DNA of 64,000 nt from Petrosia ficiformis. Its lineage: Eukaryota; Porifera; Demospongiae; Haplosclerida; Petrosiidae. Below, one piece after another: positions 35,301 to 54,255 of the stretch (positions are counted from its first letter, which is position 1; every line of letters begins with the position of its first letter). The notes beneath the pieces are model-generated. The model saw only the letters and a program-made list of their open reading frames with translations. It ran no database searches and had not been told where the DNA came from. The translations under genes were made by a program, and so were the position numbers. Location of the stretch: positions 4,755,944-4,819,943 of the forward strand of contig OX345639.1 in assembly GCA_947044365.1 (NCBI GenBank), read 5' to 3'.

Positions 35301-37767
35301 GTTCAAACCTATTACTATATTTGTGTACTTTTCAGTTCTGTATAATTTGCTGTCCATTAGTTGTTGGTATGGTGTTTGGGAGAGAACATCATCGCCAGAC
35401 GTCAACCCATCAGAGACAGTTGAAGTGATGACGGTTGCCACATATTCAAACGGTTTACACATCGCAGGTCTCGAGATAAAAATGGCGCACAGTGCAAGAT
35501 ATATGTAGCGAACCATCTTTTTTAAAGTAGTTTTTTTTTTCGTCCTAACAATAAAGCAGTGAGCAATGATCAGTAAAGTGAATAATCTCGTGGACAAGAG
35601 CTATTTTATGCAATAATATTGAAAATGAAAGCTGTTTAGCCAAGGGTGGAGCAATTGCAATATAATGTAACATTTTGGAATTTTTTAAGCTTCCTCCTAT
35701 TCTCTACAGATGCCAAATATTTTCAACAATATTATCCTTTCCAAAACTAGACAGTTCACAACACAGCAAGGTATAATACAGATAATTATAATTTAAATGT
35801 GTCGAGGATGTTGCATCATTCCATAGTTTCACTGCAACAAACATGTGGATGTCTTGTAGTTCTGTTACCAAAGATTAGTGATTGTGCAACTGATGTCCTC
35901 TCAAACCAGTCAATTAAGAACTTAGACCCAGTTTACACCATACCTCGTCTTTACAGACGAACAAATAGGGAGGTAAGTTATTAAAAATAGGGAAAAGTTA
36001 TTATAATGTAAGGGACTATCGACATGCACCAACTTGTTTTTGATGTTCATACGAAACCCACAATGACAATGAAACAGAACGATGGATAAGTTATATTAAC
36101 TCCATCCCTAAACCAAAGGGTGTGTTCCCCTATGGTTTGGCAATCATGTCTAGCTTATGTCAGTATTATAGCAAGTCAGTGGCTCTTATTACTACTGACT
36201 ATTGGTGTTGATAGACACATGCACTACCTTAATAAAGTTATTTTAAATTATATATTATCAGGAGCTTATGAACAGCACTCATAAGTTATGTATATGCACT
36301 TCTATTCATTCTGTCTGGGGATTTTAACAGTACAACTACAATGTATACTCTGTTTTAACAATACACAATTTGTATAATTATTGAATTAGATGTGTAATTT
36401 TTAGATTCCTAGCAAAGCATCAAGTTATGTAACAATCATTCTAAAACCCCTATGTCAAATGAGTGAAGAGCTGGAAGGTGAACAAGGACTAAAATGGAAA
36501 AGAAGAGTAATTGACATTGTGACAGAGAGGTCAGTTATATGGCTGTAGTTTTCTTGCTAGGCATAAAAGATTTCTAAGTACTATGGTCAATTCCTACCAA
36601 CATTATGGAGTTGCTAATTTAGCTAATGTTATAATTTTCATAGATTTTGCTAATTTTTGTACATGCAAACAACAATTACAATATCAGTATTTGCTGGTCT
36701 TTCAAATAGTACAGTGAACCCATTTTCAAGAGAGGAATGACCATCATTTTAATAGTCCTGCTCAGTGTGGCTTAACTTGAGTAGTAAACTGAATGACTAG
36801 ACCACTCAGTCAATCCCTACAATATCATAATACTAATCAATGACCATCATTTTAATAGTCCTGTGGCTTAATTTCACTGATGGCCAGATAACTCAGCTTG
36901 GAAGTGAAGGGTGTGGCTACGCTAAACTAATAACTCAGTCATTACTAACCCATTATTTTTTACTAATTTTTTAGATATCATGATATGACATCAGAAGTAC
37001 TGAGTAATGTTAAAAGAACAGAAGATAGTCTTCTAAAATTGAAGAGAAGTCGCCGATCACTAATACCTGAAACCAGAAGTGGAATGAGTGATGATAATAA
37101 AATAAGACTACAAATAGCTTTGGATATTGAGTACTATATTCAAGAGGTATGAAGAGATGAGTGTGTTTAGTGGGTTTATATTTAAGAGATGAGAGTCGGT
37201 TTATTTTCGAGAGATATGAAGAGATGATAGTGTTTATATTCAAGAGGTATGAAGAGATGATAGTGTTTATATTCAAGAGGTATGAAGAGATGAGAGTGTT
37301 TATATTCAATAGGTATAAAGAGATGGTATATAGTGTTTATATTCAAGAGGTATGAAGAGATGAGAGTTTATATTCAAGAGGTATAAAGAGATGAGAGTGG
37401 GTTTATACTCGAGAGATATGAAGAGATAAGAGTGTTTATATTCAAGAGGTATAAAGAGATGAGAGTGTTTATATTCAATAGAAATGAGAGTGGGTTCATA
37501 CTCAAGAGTTATGAAGAGATCCAAGCAGATTTATATTCAAGTAAATCATAAAATACCGTCAGCCAGGGTGAACGTATTTATAGGCAAATGAGATCCACAG
37601 TACAGAGTATCACTAAGATCAAAACTTTTAGTGTATATCCACTATTATTTTTTTAATAGGTTAACAAGATTCTTACATCAGAATATACATCATCTTCTTT
37701 AACAAAACTCCTGGAAATGGCTGCTCTAGCGAAATCAACAGCTTTAACATCTACAGATACTAATTAA
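22863..37767 (+). CDS. COG2: COG2, conserved oligomeric Golgi complex subunit 2
   Basis: Sixteen exons: 22863-23081, 23591-23656, 23739-23819, 24182-24373, 24560-24739, 25439-25672, 27550-27689, 27736-27791, 28092-28216, 28269-28319, 31204-31263, 35710-35770, 35807-35972, 36405-36529, 36975-37146 and 37660-37767; about 678 residues (human 738). Strong landmarks: [20 protein letters not shown] in exon 1, [57 protein letters not shown], and [21 protein letters not shown]2 is a coiled-coil lobe-A subunit of the Golgi tethering complex for retrograde vesicles. All junctions close except 35770/35807, which is off by one base; one of these two boundaries is misplaced or a tiny exon is missing. The 31264-35709 intron holds two antisense genes. 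Confidence 0.94.
24757..25255. repeat. About 500 bp almost perfect (GGAT)n array in COG2 intron
   Basis: Roughly 125 uninterrupted tetranucleotide units with slight decay at the right end. Reads as Trp-Met-Asp-Gly or Ile-His-Pro-Ser in either strand; none is coding, as COG2 exons end at 24739 and resume at 25439. Confidence 0.97.
25803..25901. mobile_element. Small inverted-repeat element in COG2 intron
   Basis: Arms CTAACCACTTCCATATAACA and TGTTATGTGGAAGATGTTAG face each other across about 50 bp. MITE-like fold-back; superfamily unknown. Confidence 0.6.
26035..26160. repeat. TAACTAAAACTAAAACCC-type repeat
   Basis: AT-rich sequence with repeated AACTAAAA and TTAGTTAACTAAAC, related to 17510-17722 and 57005-57250. 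The rest of the intron 25673-27549 up to 26977 shows nothing recognisable. Confidence 0.6.
26978..27490. repeat. (TATG)n microsatellite in COG2 intron
   Basis: Long imperfect TATG array ending about 60 bp before the acceptor at 27548-27549. Cys-Met-Tyr-Val reading frames in it are artefacts. Confidence 0.95.
27800..28030. repeat. (TATG)n microsatellite in next COG2 intron
   Basis: Same repeat type fills the intron 27792-28091. Confidence 0.93.
28549..28764. mobile_element. Probable hAT-like MITE in COG2 intron
   Basis: Left end CAGTGTTTTTGACAAGTT; right end AACTTATCAAAAACTCTA, an imperfect inverted repeat. Flanks do not show a clean duplication. Just to the right, 28800-28950 is related (reverse orientation) to 23940-24060 in an earlier COG2 intron. 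Confidence 0.5.
29640..30066. repeat. (CATA)n microsatellite with a duplicated segment
   Basis: CATA array in which a unique segment with GATGCATAGTTGCATACATA and CAGGAATGCATACATTC occurs twice, starting near 29704 and 29940, about 237 bp apart. This is a recent segmental duplication inside the array. Elsewhere in the 28320-31203 intron nothing coding was seen. Confidence 0.9.
30804..30978. mobile_element. Inverted-repeat element, ends TAAGAGGTTTC
   Basis: Arms TAAGAGGTTTCCTGATGTGC (30804) and GCACATCATGAAACCTCTTA (ending 30978) are inverted copies with one mismatch. No coding. A MITE of uncertain family in the COG2 intron. Confidence 0.7.
31975..32340. mobile_element. Nested fold-back element, copy A of hairpin family
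   Basis: Outer arms TCACTCAATACAATTATATA and TATAATTGTATTGAGTGATA enclose AT runs and an inner hairpin at about 32139-32287 whose arms carry TTTAGTGTCCTCGGATGTGA and TCACATCCTTGGACACTAAA. The core TGTCCTCGGATGTGATATAG recurs in copies B (45560-45850) and C (51915-52205). In the COG2 intron, next to the IL-17-like genes. Confidence 0.82.
32661..33242 (-). CDS. IL-17-like secreted cystine-rich protein A, nested in COG2 intron
   Basis: Uninterrupted 193-codon frame on the strand opposite to COG2. The N-terminus (about residues 1-28, [19 protein letters not shown]) is a good signal peptide. The C-terminal half resembles the IL-17 cytokine core: [15 protein letters not shown] at 120-134, like the family's W-x-Y...D-P-N-R-x-P motif, then Cys142, Cys157, [10 protein letters not shown] (Cys172) and a last strand [11 protein letters not shown] ending at Cys192. 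There are eight Cys after the signal peptide (45, 104, 120, 126, 142, 157, 172, 192) and N-glycosylation sites NTT, NIS and NCT. The classical C-x-C ending is reduced to one Cys. No other family was recalled that fits better; a divergent cystine-knot protein remains possible. Expression is unknown. Confidence 0.68.
   Translation of the reverse strand: MMMSLNKLLIQLLAVVFVQMAFFTFVSGESGDEQSLEVQNTTEECEDYSLQWFLHIYNKQILKQPFLHIGVNISLPDAVRKSHWSFKHFLSNNQYHHLQPEHVCSNIPYNKHEQQHDQACPWEYSCDYNPNRFPAYVFQANCTNTYWWDVTFSPHNCKQIFYPIPVLYSTGCNPVTSKKNWEWRQEIVSVACA
34899..35516 (-). CDS. IL-17-like secreted cystine-rich protein B, nested in COG2 intron
   Basis: Single-exon frame, 205 residues from the chosen ATG at 35516, which starts a signal peptide ([20 protein letters not shown]); an in-frame ATG at 35597 gives a less signal-like N-terminus. 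The core parallels protein [16 protein letters not shown] (residues about 120-134), then Cys at ECANSYC, KRC, a VRVPILIYQ strand, and an ending [10 protein letters not shown] that keeps the C-x-C of IL-17 proteins. The pattern D-P-x-R-F-P followed by C...C and the terminal V/I-x-x-C-x-C are IL-17 hallmarks. It lies about 1.7 kb from protein A, on the same strand, in the same COG2 intron, and its 5' end is about 190 bp from COG2 exon 35710-35770. Overall identity to A is low, so the duplication would be old. Confidence 0.66.
   Translation of the reverse strand: MVRYIYLALCAIFISRPAMCKPFEYVATVITSTVSDGLTSGDDVLSQTPYQQLMDSKLYRTEKYTNIVIGLNRTSLGNLLYGMIYHDPAELTKAEGVEYCEDIVKSAWNGSLAKTDEGGCDFSLHCTFDPLRFPAIMVNGEECANSYCNYPDIKRCIKHDVRVPILIYQQTPSYKLIFNDRANNDASGKWIESREWLITDCMCEM
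37129..37530. repeat. Minisatellite made of the COG2 exon-15 splice donor
   Basis: The exon end and donor (ATATTCAAGAG|GTATGAAGAG, boundary 37146/37147) is repeated downstream about every 33-45 bp, with the exact string CAAGAGGTAT again near 37231, 37274, 37343, 37374 and 37443. The intron therefore carries at least five decoy donors. Confidence 0.88.
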
Positions 37768-38089
37768 ATTAATTTTTGTATTACACATTGAAATTGATTT
37801 CCATCTGAGGATTATCAAGGATGTGATTTAAAAACACAAACATAATATATAATAATTAATAATTGTATGATCTATGCAGTTTATAAATATCACTAACTAT
37901 CGAGTCACCACCCAAAGAGGTCCTTCACTTTACTATAATGAGTTGATAAAGTATGATTGGAAACAATCTATGTACTTATTGGATCCCAATCATGGGATGT
38001 TTACTTTTACTGGGAAAGAAAGTTTATCAAAACATCCTGAGATAGATACTGATTGCAAATAACACATTAATGTATATAATATAAACACT
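37768..38089. other. COG2 / ZNRD2 convergent intergenic region
   Basis: 322 bp, AT-rich, holding the 3' UTRs of both genes by position. No repeat family, RNA gene or further coding exon recognised. Confidence 0.6.
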
Positions 38090-39746
38090 CTAGGTTTGTT
38101 GTAAATCATTTTTGAGTTTGTTAATCTTTGCCAGAGCTCTAGTTATTGCTGTTATTAAGTTACACAATTGAATACAATACTCTGTTGAAGAACTTGATTC
38201 CAACTCTTGTGTTGCTGTTCGTAGTTTCGTTAATAAAATACATTTTGCATCATTGATTGTTGATGGCATTTCTGGAATGTCTTCCTGTCTGGATAACGTA
38301 TCAGATTTACATTCCCCTAGTTCTGACGTTTGTAAGGGGATTGTGTCTTTCCTTTCTAAAGTGCAATTAGGGACATTTGTAAAATATATTAAATTATTGA
38401 AACACGATAATTATTATGTCATTAATTAGCTATCTAAACCATACGTAATTTCTTGATAACCATTTGCTACTATAAATAGAACCACTTGTTTCTATAAATA
38501 GAACCACTCCCAAATCTAACAATGATACTGCCAAGAATAACTTTAAGATATAATGATGACCTAATCCCACTGAGGTTACATGAAAAAGCACTCAAAATAT
38601 AGACAGTTTGCTGTTCACAAAGTGTGATGTGGGCATGACTGGGCTCATGCGTTTTATATGTAAACAATAAACAGCTGTTCGATTTATCACTGGAAGTACT
38701 TAGTAGTGAGGTGAGAATGGAGACTGCTACTTCTTGTTGGACACAATCCAAGGAAGATATCAGCTGGTTGTCTTGTATTTCTCAGTAGGGAAAACGCTTA
38801 GAATGTGCATATGCATTCGTGAACTAATTGGTAAATTTTTATTTGACAGTTTGAACCCAAAACGATCAAATAAAACACATCATTAATTATTTCCACATAA
38901 TTATACTATATATGAATTTTAGGTTCCTTCTGTATATCAACTTCATTACCAGTTTCGCCAGGCGCTGGATGCTATTGACAAATGCTAGTACAGTGGGTTG
39001 AGTAGACTCTTCCATTATATATAGTAGGTTGAGTCTAGCTACATAAGACTACCAGAGGCAATCATATTGTTTAGGTGATTATATTTTAATTGGCTATTTC
39101 ATCATGTAAACATTATGGTATTACATCATCGAGTCAAGTTGTTAAGAGTTGAATGTGTTGTTATTTATAGTAGCTAATGCTCCTTCATGTTGCATTATAT
39201 CATGCAATGAGTCAATTTTTCAAGTGGGTTTCTATTTATATAACAAATGTTTATATGGATGCTTCTTCATGTATTATATCGATGAGTCAACTTGTTAAGG
39301 TTTGATGTGGTTTTTAATTATAGCAACATGGCACTTCTTCATGTAACAGTCATTGCATTATACCATACATCATTGGCAGTGAATGTTGTATGTTACTATA
39401 TATAGTAGATGGGTCATGTTACTATTTATAGTAGTGAATGTTACATGAAACTGATTTTCAACATTAACGACAGAACCTCTGCTACAGATATACTGAAGAC
39501 TTGTTTTTAATTACATACCTCCAGGTAGTATTTGTTCACACAATACACAAAACTGATCTTCATTTTTTCTCTGAATCAGAACAGTCTATATAAGACAGCA
39601 CTGAATAAATACACTATATTTGTGTTATAACTTACTCCACACTGAACGCAATGTGTAGCTAGCATACGATATCCTTTCAAAAGATTTTCACCAATAAGAG
39701 AAGCTGCTTTGTCTCTAAGTTCACCCATATCAATCAGAGTAGCCAT
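38090..39746 (-). CDS. ZNRD2: ZNRD2 (SSSCA1) zinc-ribbon protein
   Basis: Three exons in phase, 147 residues (human 199): 39636-39746 (ATG at 39746), 39519-39585 and 38090-38355. A zinc ribbon spans exons 1-2: LKGYRMLATHCVQCGT then FCVLCEQ, the same four-Cys pattern (C-x-x-C, C-x-x-C) and LxGYRML lead-in as human ZNRD2. The last exon ends with a helical segment (LLTKLRTATQELESSS; YCIQLCNLITAITRAL) that matches the human C-terminus. The linker between is shorter. ZNRD2 is a small conserved protein linked to mitosis and tankyrase; its function is poorly known. The long intron 38356-39518 contains TATTTATAGTAG-type dispersed repeats and a segment (38465-38600) related to 40115-40230. Confidence 0.9.
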
Positions 39747-39939
39747 TTTATAAATGTTTTTGCAAAATAATTAAATTTTTATAATTACTGCTATATAGTA
39801 TTAATTATTATTAATAGGATCCTGTGCTAATATATATACATGAAGTGTAATTCAATATAAAATATTACCGAAAACCCAAAAACCCTTCAAAAACTTTATG
39901 TTGGGTTTAAAAATACATTTTAACGAAGCAATGAAGTTG

Positions 39940-51070
<11,131 letters not shown>

Positions 51071-51326
51071 ACTTTCCCACAAAGAGTCAATCTATAATAA
51101 GCAAGGATAATGACAACAGGTAGTTGCTGCTTATCTCCGTAATGGAGATCTTTACCTCCTTCGGTTGCAGTTTAGTCTTCACGTCTTTGTTTTAGTCCTT
51201 ATTTCTACTCCCGTTCAACCAGAGATTGACCTAAGGCATTAGCTTCTTTAGTTTGGTTACCATGGAGACTATAAACCCAGTGGGTGTAGTCAATTAAATT
51301 GAGTAATTAAAGAGTTAAAATTGAAT
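51071..51326. promoter_or_regulatory. Divergent start region QRICH2-like / CIAO2A with an RFX X-box
   Basis: 256 bp between start codons. GTTACCATGGAGAC at 51256-51269 fits the RFX X-box half-site palindrome (GTTNCCATGGNNAC), about 190 bp upstream of the QRICH2-like ATG and about 60 bp upstream of the CIAO2A ATG. The distance fits X-boxes of ciliary genes. Function is inferred. Confidence 0.55.
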
Positions 51327-51505
51327 ATGGCTGTGAAATTAGAAGCTAATCAAACTGACAGAGAAAAAGAAATGGCCTTAGATATTTATGGTAAGTATGT
51401 TATAATCTTTAAATAAATTATGCTATTAATGCAATTCCAATAAAGCAATCAAACAGGAGCTTGATTAGATTTTTAATGAATATATAATTATAGATCTATA
51501 TATAA

Positions 51506-51578
<73 letters not shown>

Positions 51579-53010
51579 GTCTATATATTATAATTATATA
51601 TATATATATATATGTATAATTATAGTTTTTGTTGTACATATAATCAATTATTTATTTATATATTCAAATAGATATAATCAAGGACATCAAGGTCTGCTTG
51701 CACACATACGCTCACCATCCCTTTTGTCATGCAATTTCTATCACAGGATCCTGAGCGTCCAGAAACCTTGGAAGAGTTAGAAGTTGTGAAGGAGGAAGGC
51801 GTGATGGTTAGATGTGTGAAGGAAGAGGAGGTATGGGTCACCATTACTTTCACACCAACTGTTCCACATTGTTCTTTAGCGACACTTATTGGTACGATAA
51901 GTGTGTTGGTATGTATAAATGATATATAGTATGATGGTGACATCATCCCTTTGATGTGGTGAGTTTTATATATTGTATATATATAGACCTTCCATGTGCA
52001 CACTATGCAGGAGATGTCACCATCATACAATATATTGTATATAGTATGCTAATAGGTCCTATATAAGGCATATAGGACCCTCGTTTTGTGTCCTCGGATG
52101 TGATATAGCCTTTGCAGGCTTGGACTATATCACATCCTCAGACACAAAACTCAGGTCCTATATTTTGTATATAGGACCCGTTAGCATACTATATATATTA
52201 CATATACCACCTGCAGGTGTTCAGTAGGTATTGCATCATACATTCTAGGCAGTCAACTTGTTAATGGCTGTATGCTGTTTAGTTACTATAAATAGTGGAT
52301 GGTTGTGGTTTGTTACTATTTATAGTTACATACATGCAGAAACTGTCGGCACACCACTTGGCCATATACTGGCCTTGGTTTATATCCACATAAACCTCTT
52401 CCACTGCAGATGGTATATCTGGCATATACATCTCATGATAATAGTAGATATAAAACAATGACAACTGCTAGAAATTTAATTAATTATGGGTCTTAAAAAT
52501 AGCGTCATCTGCAGGTGTCATATATTTACATACATGAATACAGTAATTAGCGACTTGTTTGTGATCTTTGATTTTTTAGGATTATGTTTAAGAGTAAGAT
52601 TAGAAAGAAATTTTCTTCAAAAATTTAAGGTTTGTATATATATTAATAATTATAATATAGCCATAAGTCACAAGTTTGCAGTATATAATATATACATAAT
52701 TATGCATGATCAGTTGACATACAGGCCGGGCTATACTTAAATATTTTCTACTTATAAAAATTTAATTATCTTTTTGTTACTTTTAGTTGGATATTAAAGT
52801 GCTGGAAGGGACGCATTCAATTGAAGAGGATGGTGAGTACATGCATACCTCAGTATACTCCTGTATATTTTCAGTAAATTATACCGTTATAGTTTACTGT
52901 TTGTATACATAGTTAACAAACAAATTAATGATAAAGAAAGAGTGGCAGCTGCCATGGAAAATCCTGATTTGAGAAAGATTGTTGAAGAATGTGTGATTGA
53001 TAGAGAATAG
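51327..53010 (+). CDS. CIAO2A: CIAO2A (FAM96A), cytosolic Fe-S assembly, MIP18 family
   Basis: Six exons in phase, 140 residues: 51327-51390, 51672-51691 (a 20-nt microexon), 51747-51891, 52580-52629, 52787-52832 and 52913-53010. The core is close to human CIAO2[35 protein letters not shown] (conserved Cys in the loop), [40 protein letters not shown]18 proteins pass Fe-S clusters to target proteins with CIAO1; CIAO2A favours IRP1/ACO1. The microexon supplies the seven residues around DIIKDIK found in the family, so it is real. Intron 51892-52579 contains hairpin element copy C; intron 51391-51671 contains an AT dinucleotide tract. Confidence 0.96.
51505..51615. repeat. (AT)n tract in first CIAO2A intron
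   Basis: Long TA dinucleotide run with a short interruption (GACGTC). Confidence 0.95.
51915..52205. mobile_element. Composite double-hairpin element, copy C
   Basis: Same two hairpins in the same order as copy B: GTATGATGGTGACATC / GATGTCACCATCATAC (51929-51944, 52013-52028), then the AGTATGCTAATAG to TTAGCATACT hairpin with TGTCCTCGGATGTGATATAG. Nearly identical to copy B by eye, so the two moved recently. Confidence 0.88.
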
Positions 53011-53390
53011 CTATACCTCTTTATGTCTCTCCTTTCTTCTTCTCTATAATTATAATTAAATCATTCTTCTCCTGAATTTCTTTTATTGCCAGATTTATAT
53101 ATGAAAAGAAGTTTTCTCCCCCTAATCATTTACAGAAATGATTAATATTATGCTTTCCTCTATGTAAATTCAACAGTGAATTATACATGTACTATAGATA
53201 TATTATATTCACTAAGTTATATACTATTTGCTGTATGGTGTACAGAGGGGTTTACGCTCTTAGGTCTCAGGTTATATCTGTACACATAACACTCTGGCAT
53301 CCAGCTGGTGGTATATCTGTCACTATAGTATATTTAATTATGACTTATGAGATACTTTATTGGTAATGATACGTTACAGTATATTGTAAG
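53011..53390. other. CIAO2A / COA8 convergent intergenic region
   Basis: 380 bp AT-rich DNA with no recognised repeat, RNA gene or coding exon; by position it holds both 3' UTRs. Confidence 0.6.
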
Positions 53391-54249
53391 TTATTTTGTT
53401 CTCGGATTAATAAATGATCTCAAGTGTGTATTAAACATAACGAGAGTCAATTGGAAATTCAATTTCAACCATTTCCTGAACATAAGAAAATAAACTAAAA
53501 ATTGAGAGAGGATGCTTTAGTTCTAACCTCAAATATTTCATATGTGATTGATATTTCTCATCCAAGAATCTCTTATAAAAGTCCGATAATTCATCAGCTG
53601 TTAATTTCTTGGATCCAGTCTCTTGAGATCCTGATATTTTTCTTTCGGCTAGTTTCTCAGCAATATAATTAGATTTACACTATAGAATGTGTAGATTAGT
53701 CACATGTACATACCCATTCATAATACAAGTGGGTGTGTTTCCATGGTAACCTAACACTACACAAGCCTATACTTTGTATTATATAATGTTATATAATACA
53801 TGCATACGTTACCATGGAAACATACTCAAATTTCCAATGATATTGACTGCAAAGAGATCCAATATAGGAGGTGTGGTTTAATATTCTACTATTATTACCT
53901 GCTGAAACTCTTCATTGTGTTGCTTCCAAAATGTATGATTAAACAACCAAACTCTAGCTTGTAAATCCTGCAATCGCTTTTCCTGCAATATTATAATATG
54001 AATCTAAATATCCATTTGTACATATAGTCTCATTCCCATACCTGTTCATTCCTTGGTGGTCTTAATTTAATCGGAGAAAGATTAGAATCAGGATCAGGTG
54101 GTCCAATCATGTGATATTTCTGATTAGTACAAGTACTACTGCTAAATCGACAGTTGATAAGTGATGCCAAATATCTAGAGATAGTAAAAGATAAATGCAT
54201 TATGAGATTAGATGTAATTAATACACTGGAGGTGTGGCTCTGATTGCAT
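53391..54249 (-). CDS. COA8: COA8 (APOPT1), cytochrome c oxidase assembly factor
   Basis: Five exons in phase, 158 residues from the ATG at 54249: 54227-54249, 54042-54174, 53899-53982, 53528-53679 and 53391-53475. Family landmarks: HMIGPPDPDSNLSPIKLR (human has the same GPPDxxSNLRP), a Trp-containing helix with FWKQHNEEFQ, LTADELSDFYKRFLDEKYQS, HMKYLRKWLKLNF. The choice of phase at the last junction is set by RKWLKLNF, which matches the human C-terminal helix. COA8 is imported into mitochondria and protects complex IV assembly under oxidative stress. The short first exon gives a modest targeting peptide; the frame is also open to an ATG at 54417 but that would overlap AP5M1 exons 1-2 in antisense. 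Confidence 0.88.
53733..53826. repeat. Inverted repeat with X-box-like palindromes in COA8 intron
   Basis: GTGTGTTTCCATGGTAAC (about 53734-53751) and GTTACCATGGAAACATAC (about 53808-53825) are inverted copies about 56 bp apart. Each half is itself the palindrome GTTTCCATGGTAAC, an RFX-like sequence. Confidence 0.7.
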
Positions 54250-54255
54250 GCCAAG
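54250..54255. promoter_or_regulatory. Six-base gap between divergent COA8 and AP5M1 start codons
   Basis: The sequence reads CAT GCCAAG ATG: COA8 starts leftward at 54249 and AP5M1 rightward at 54256. Any 5' UTR of one gene must overlap the other in antisense. Confidence 0.6.

Noticed and set aside
35517..35597. N-terminal extension of IL-17-like protein B
   Set aside because: The extension ends in a Lys-rich stretch before a complete signal peptide; the ATG at 35516 gives a normal secretory start.
38470..38751. 93-codon minus-strand frame in the ZNRD2 intron
   Set aside because: Part of it is a dispersed repeat also seen near 40115-40230; no domain, and ZNRD2 splices across it in phase.
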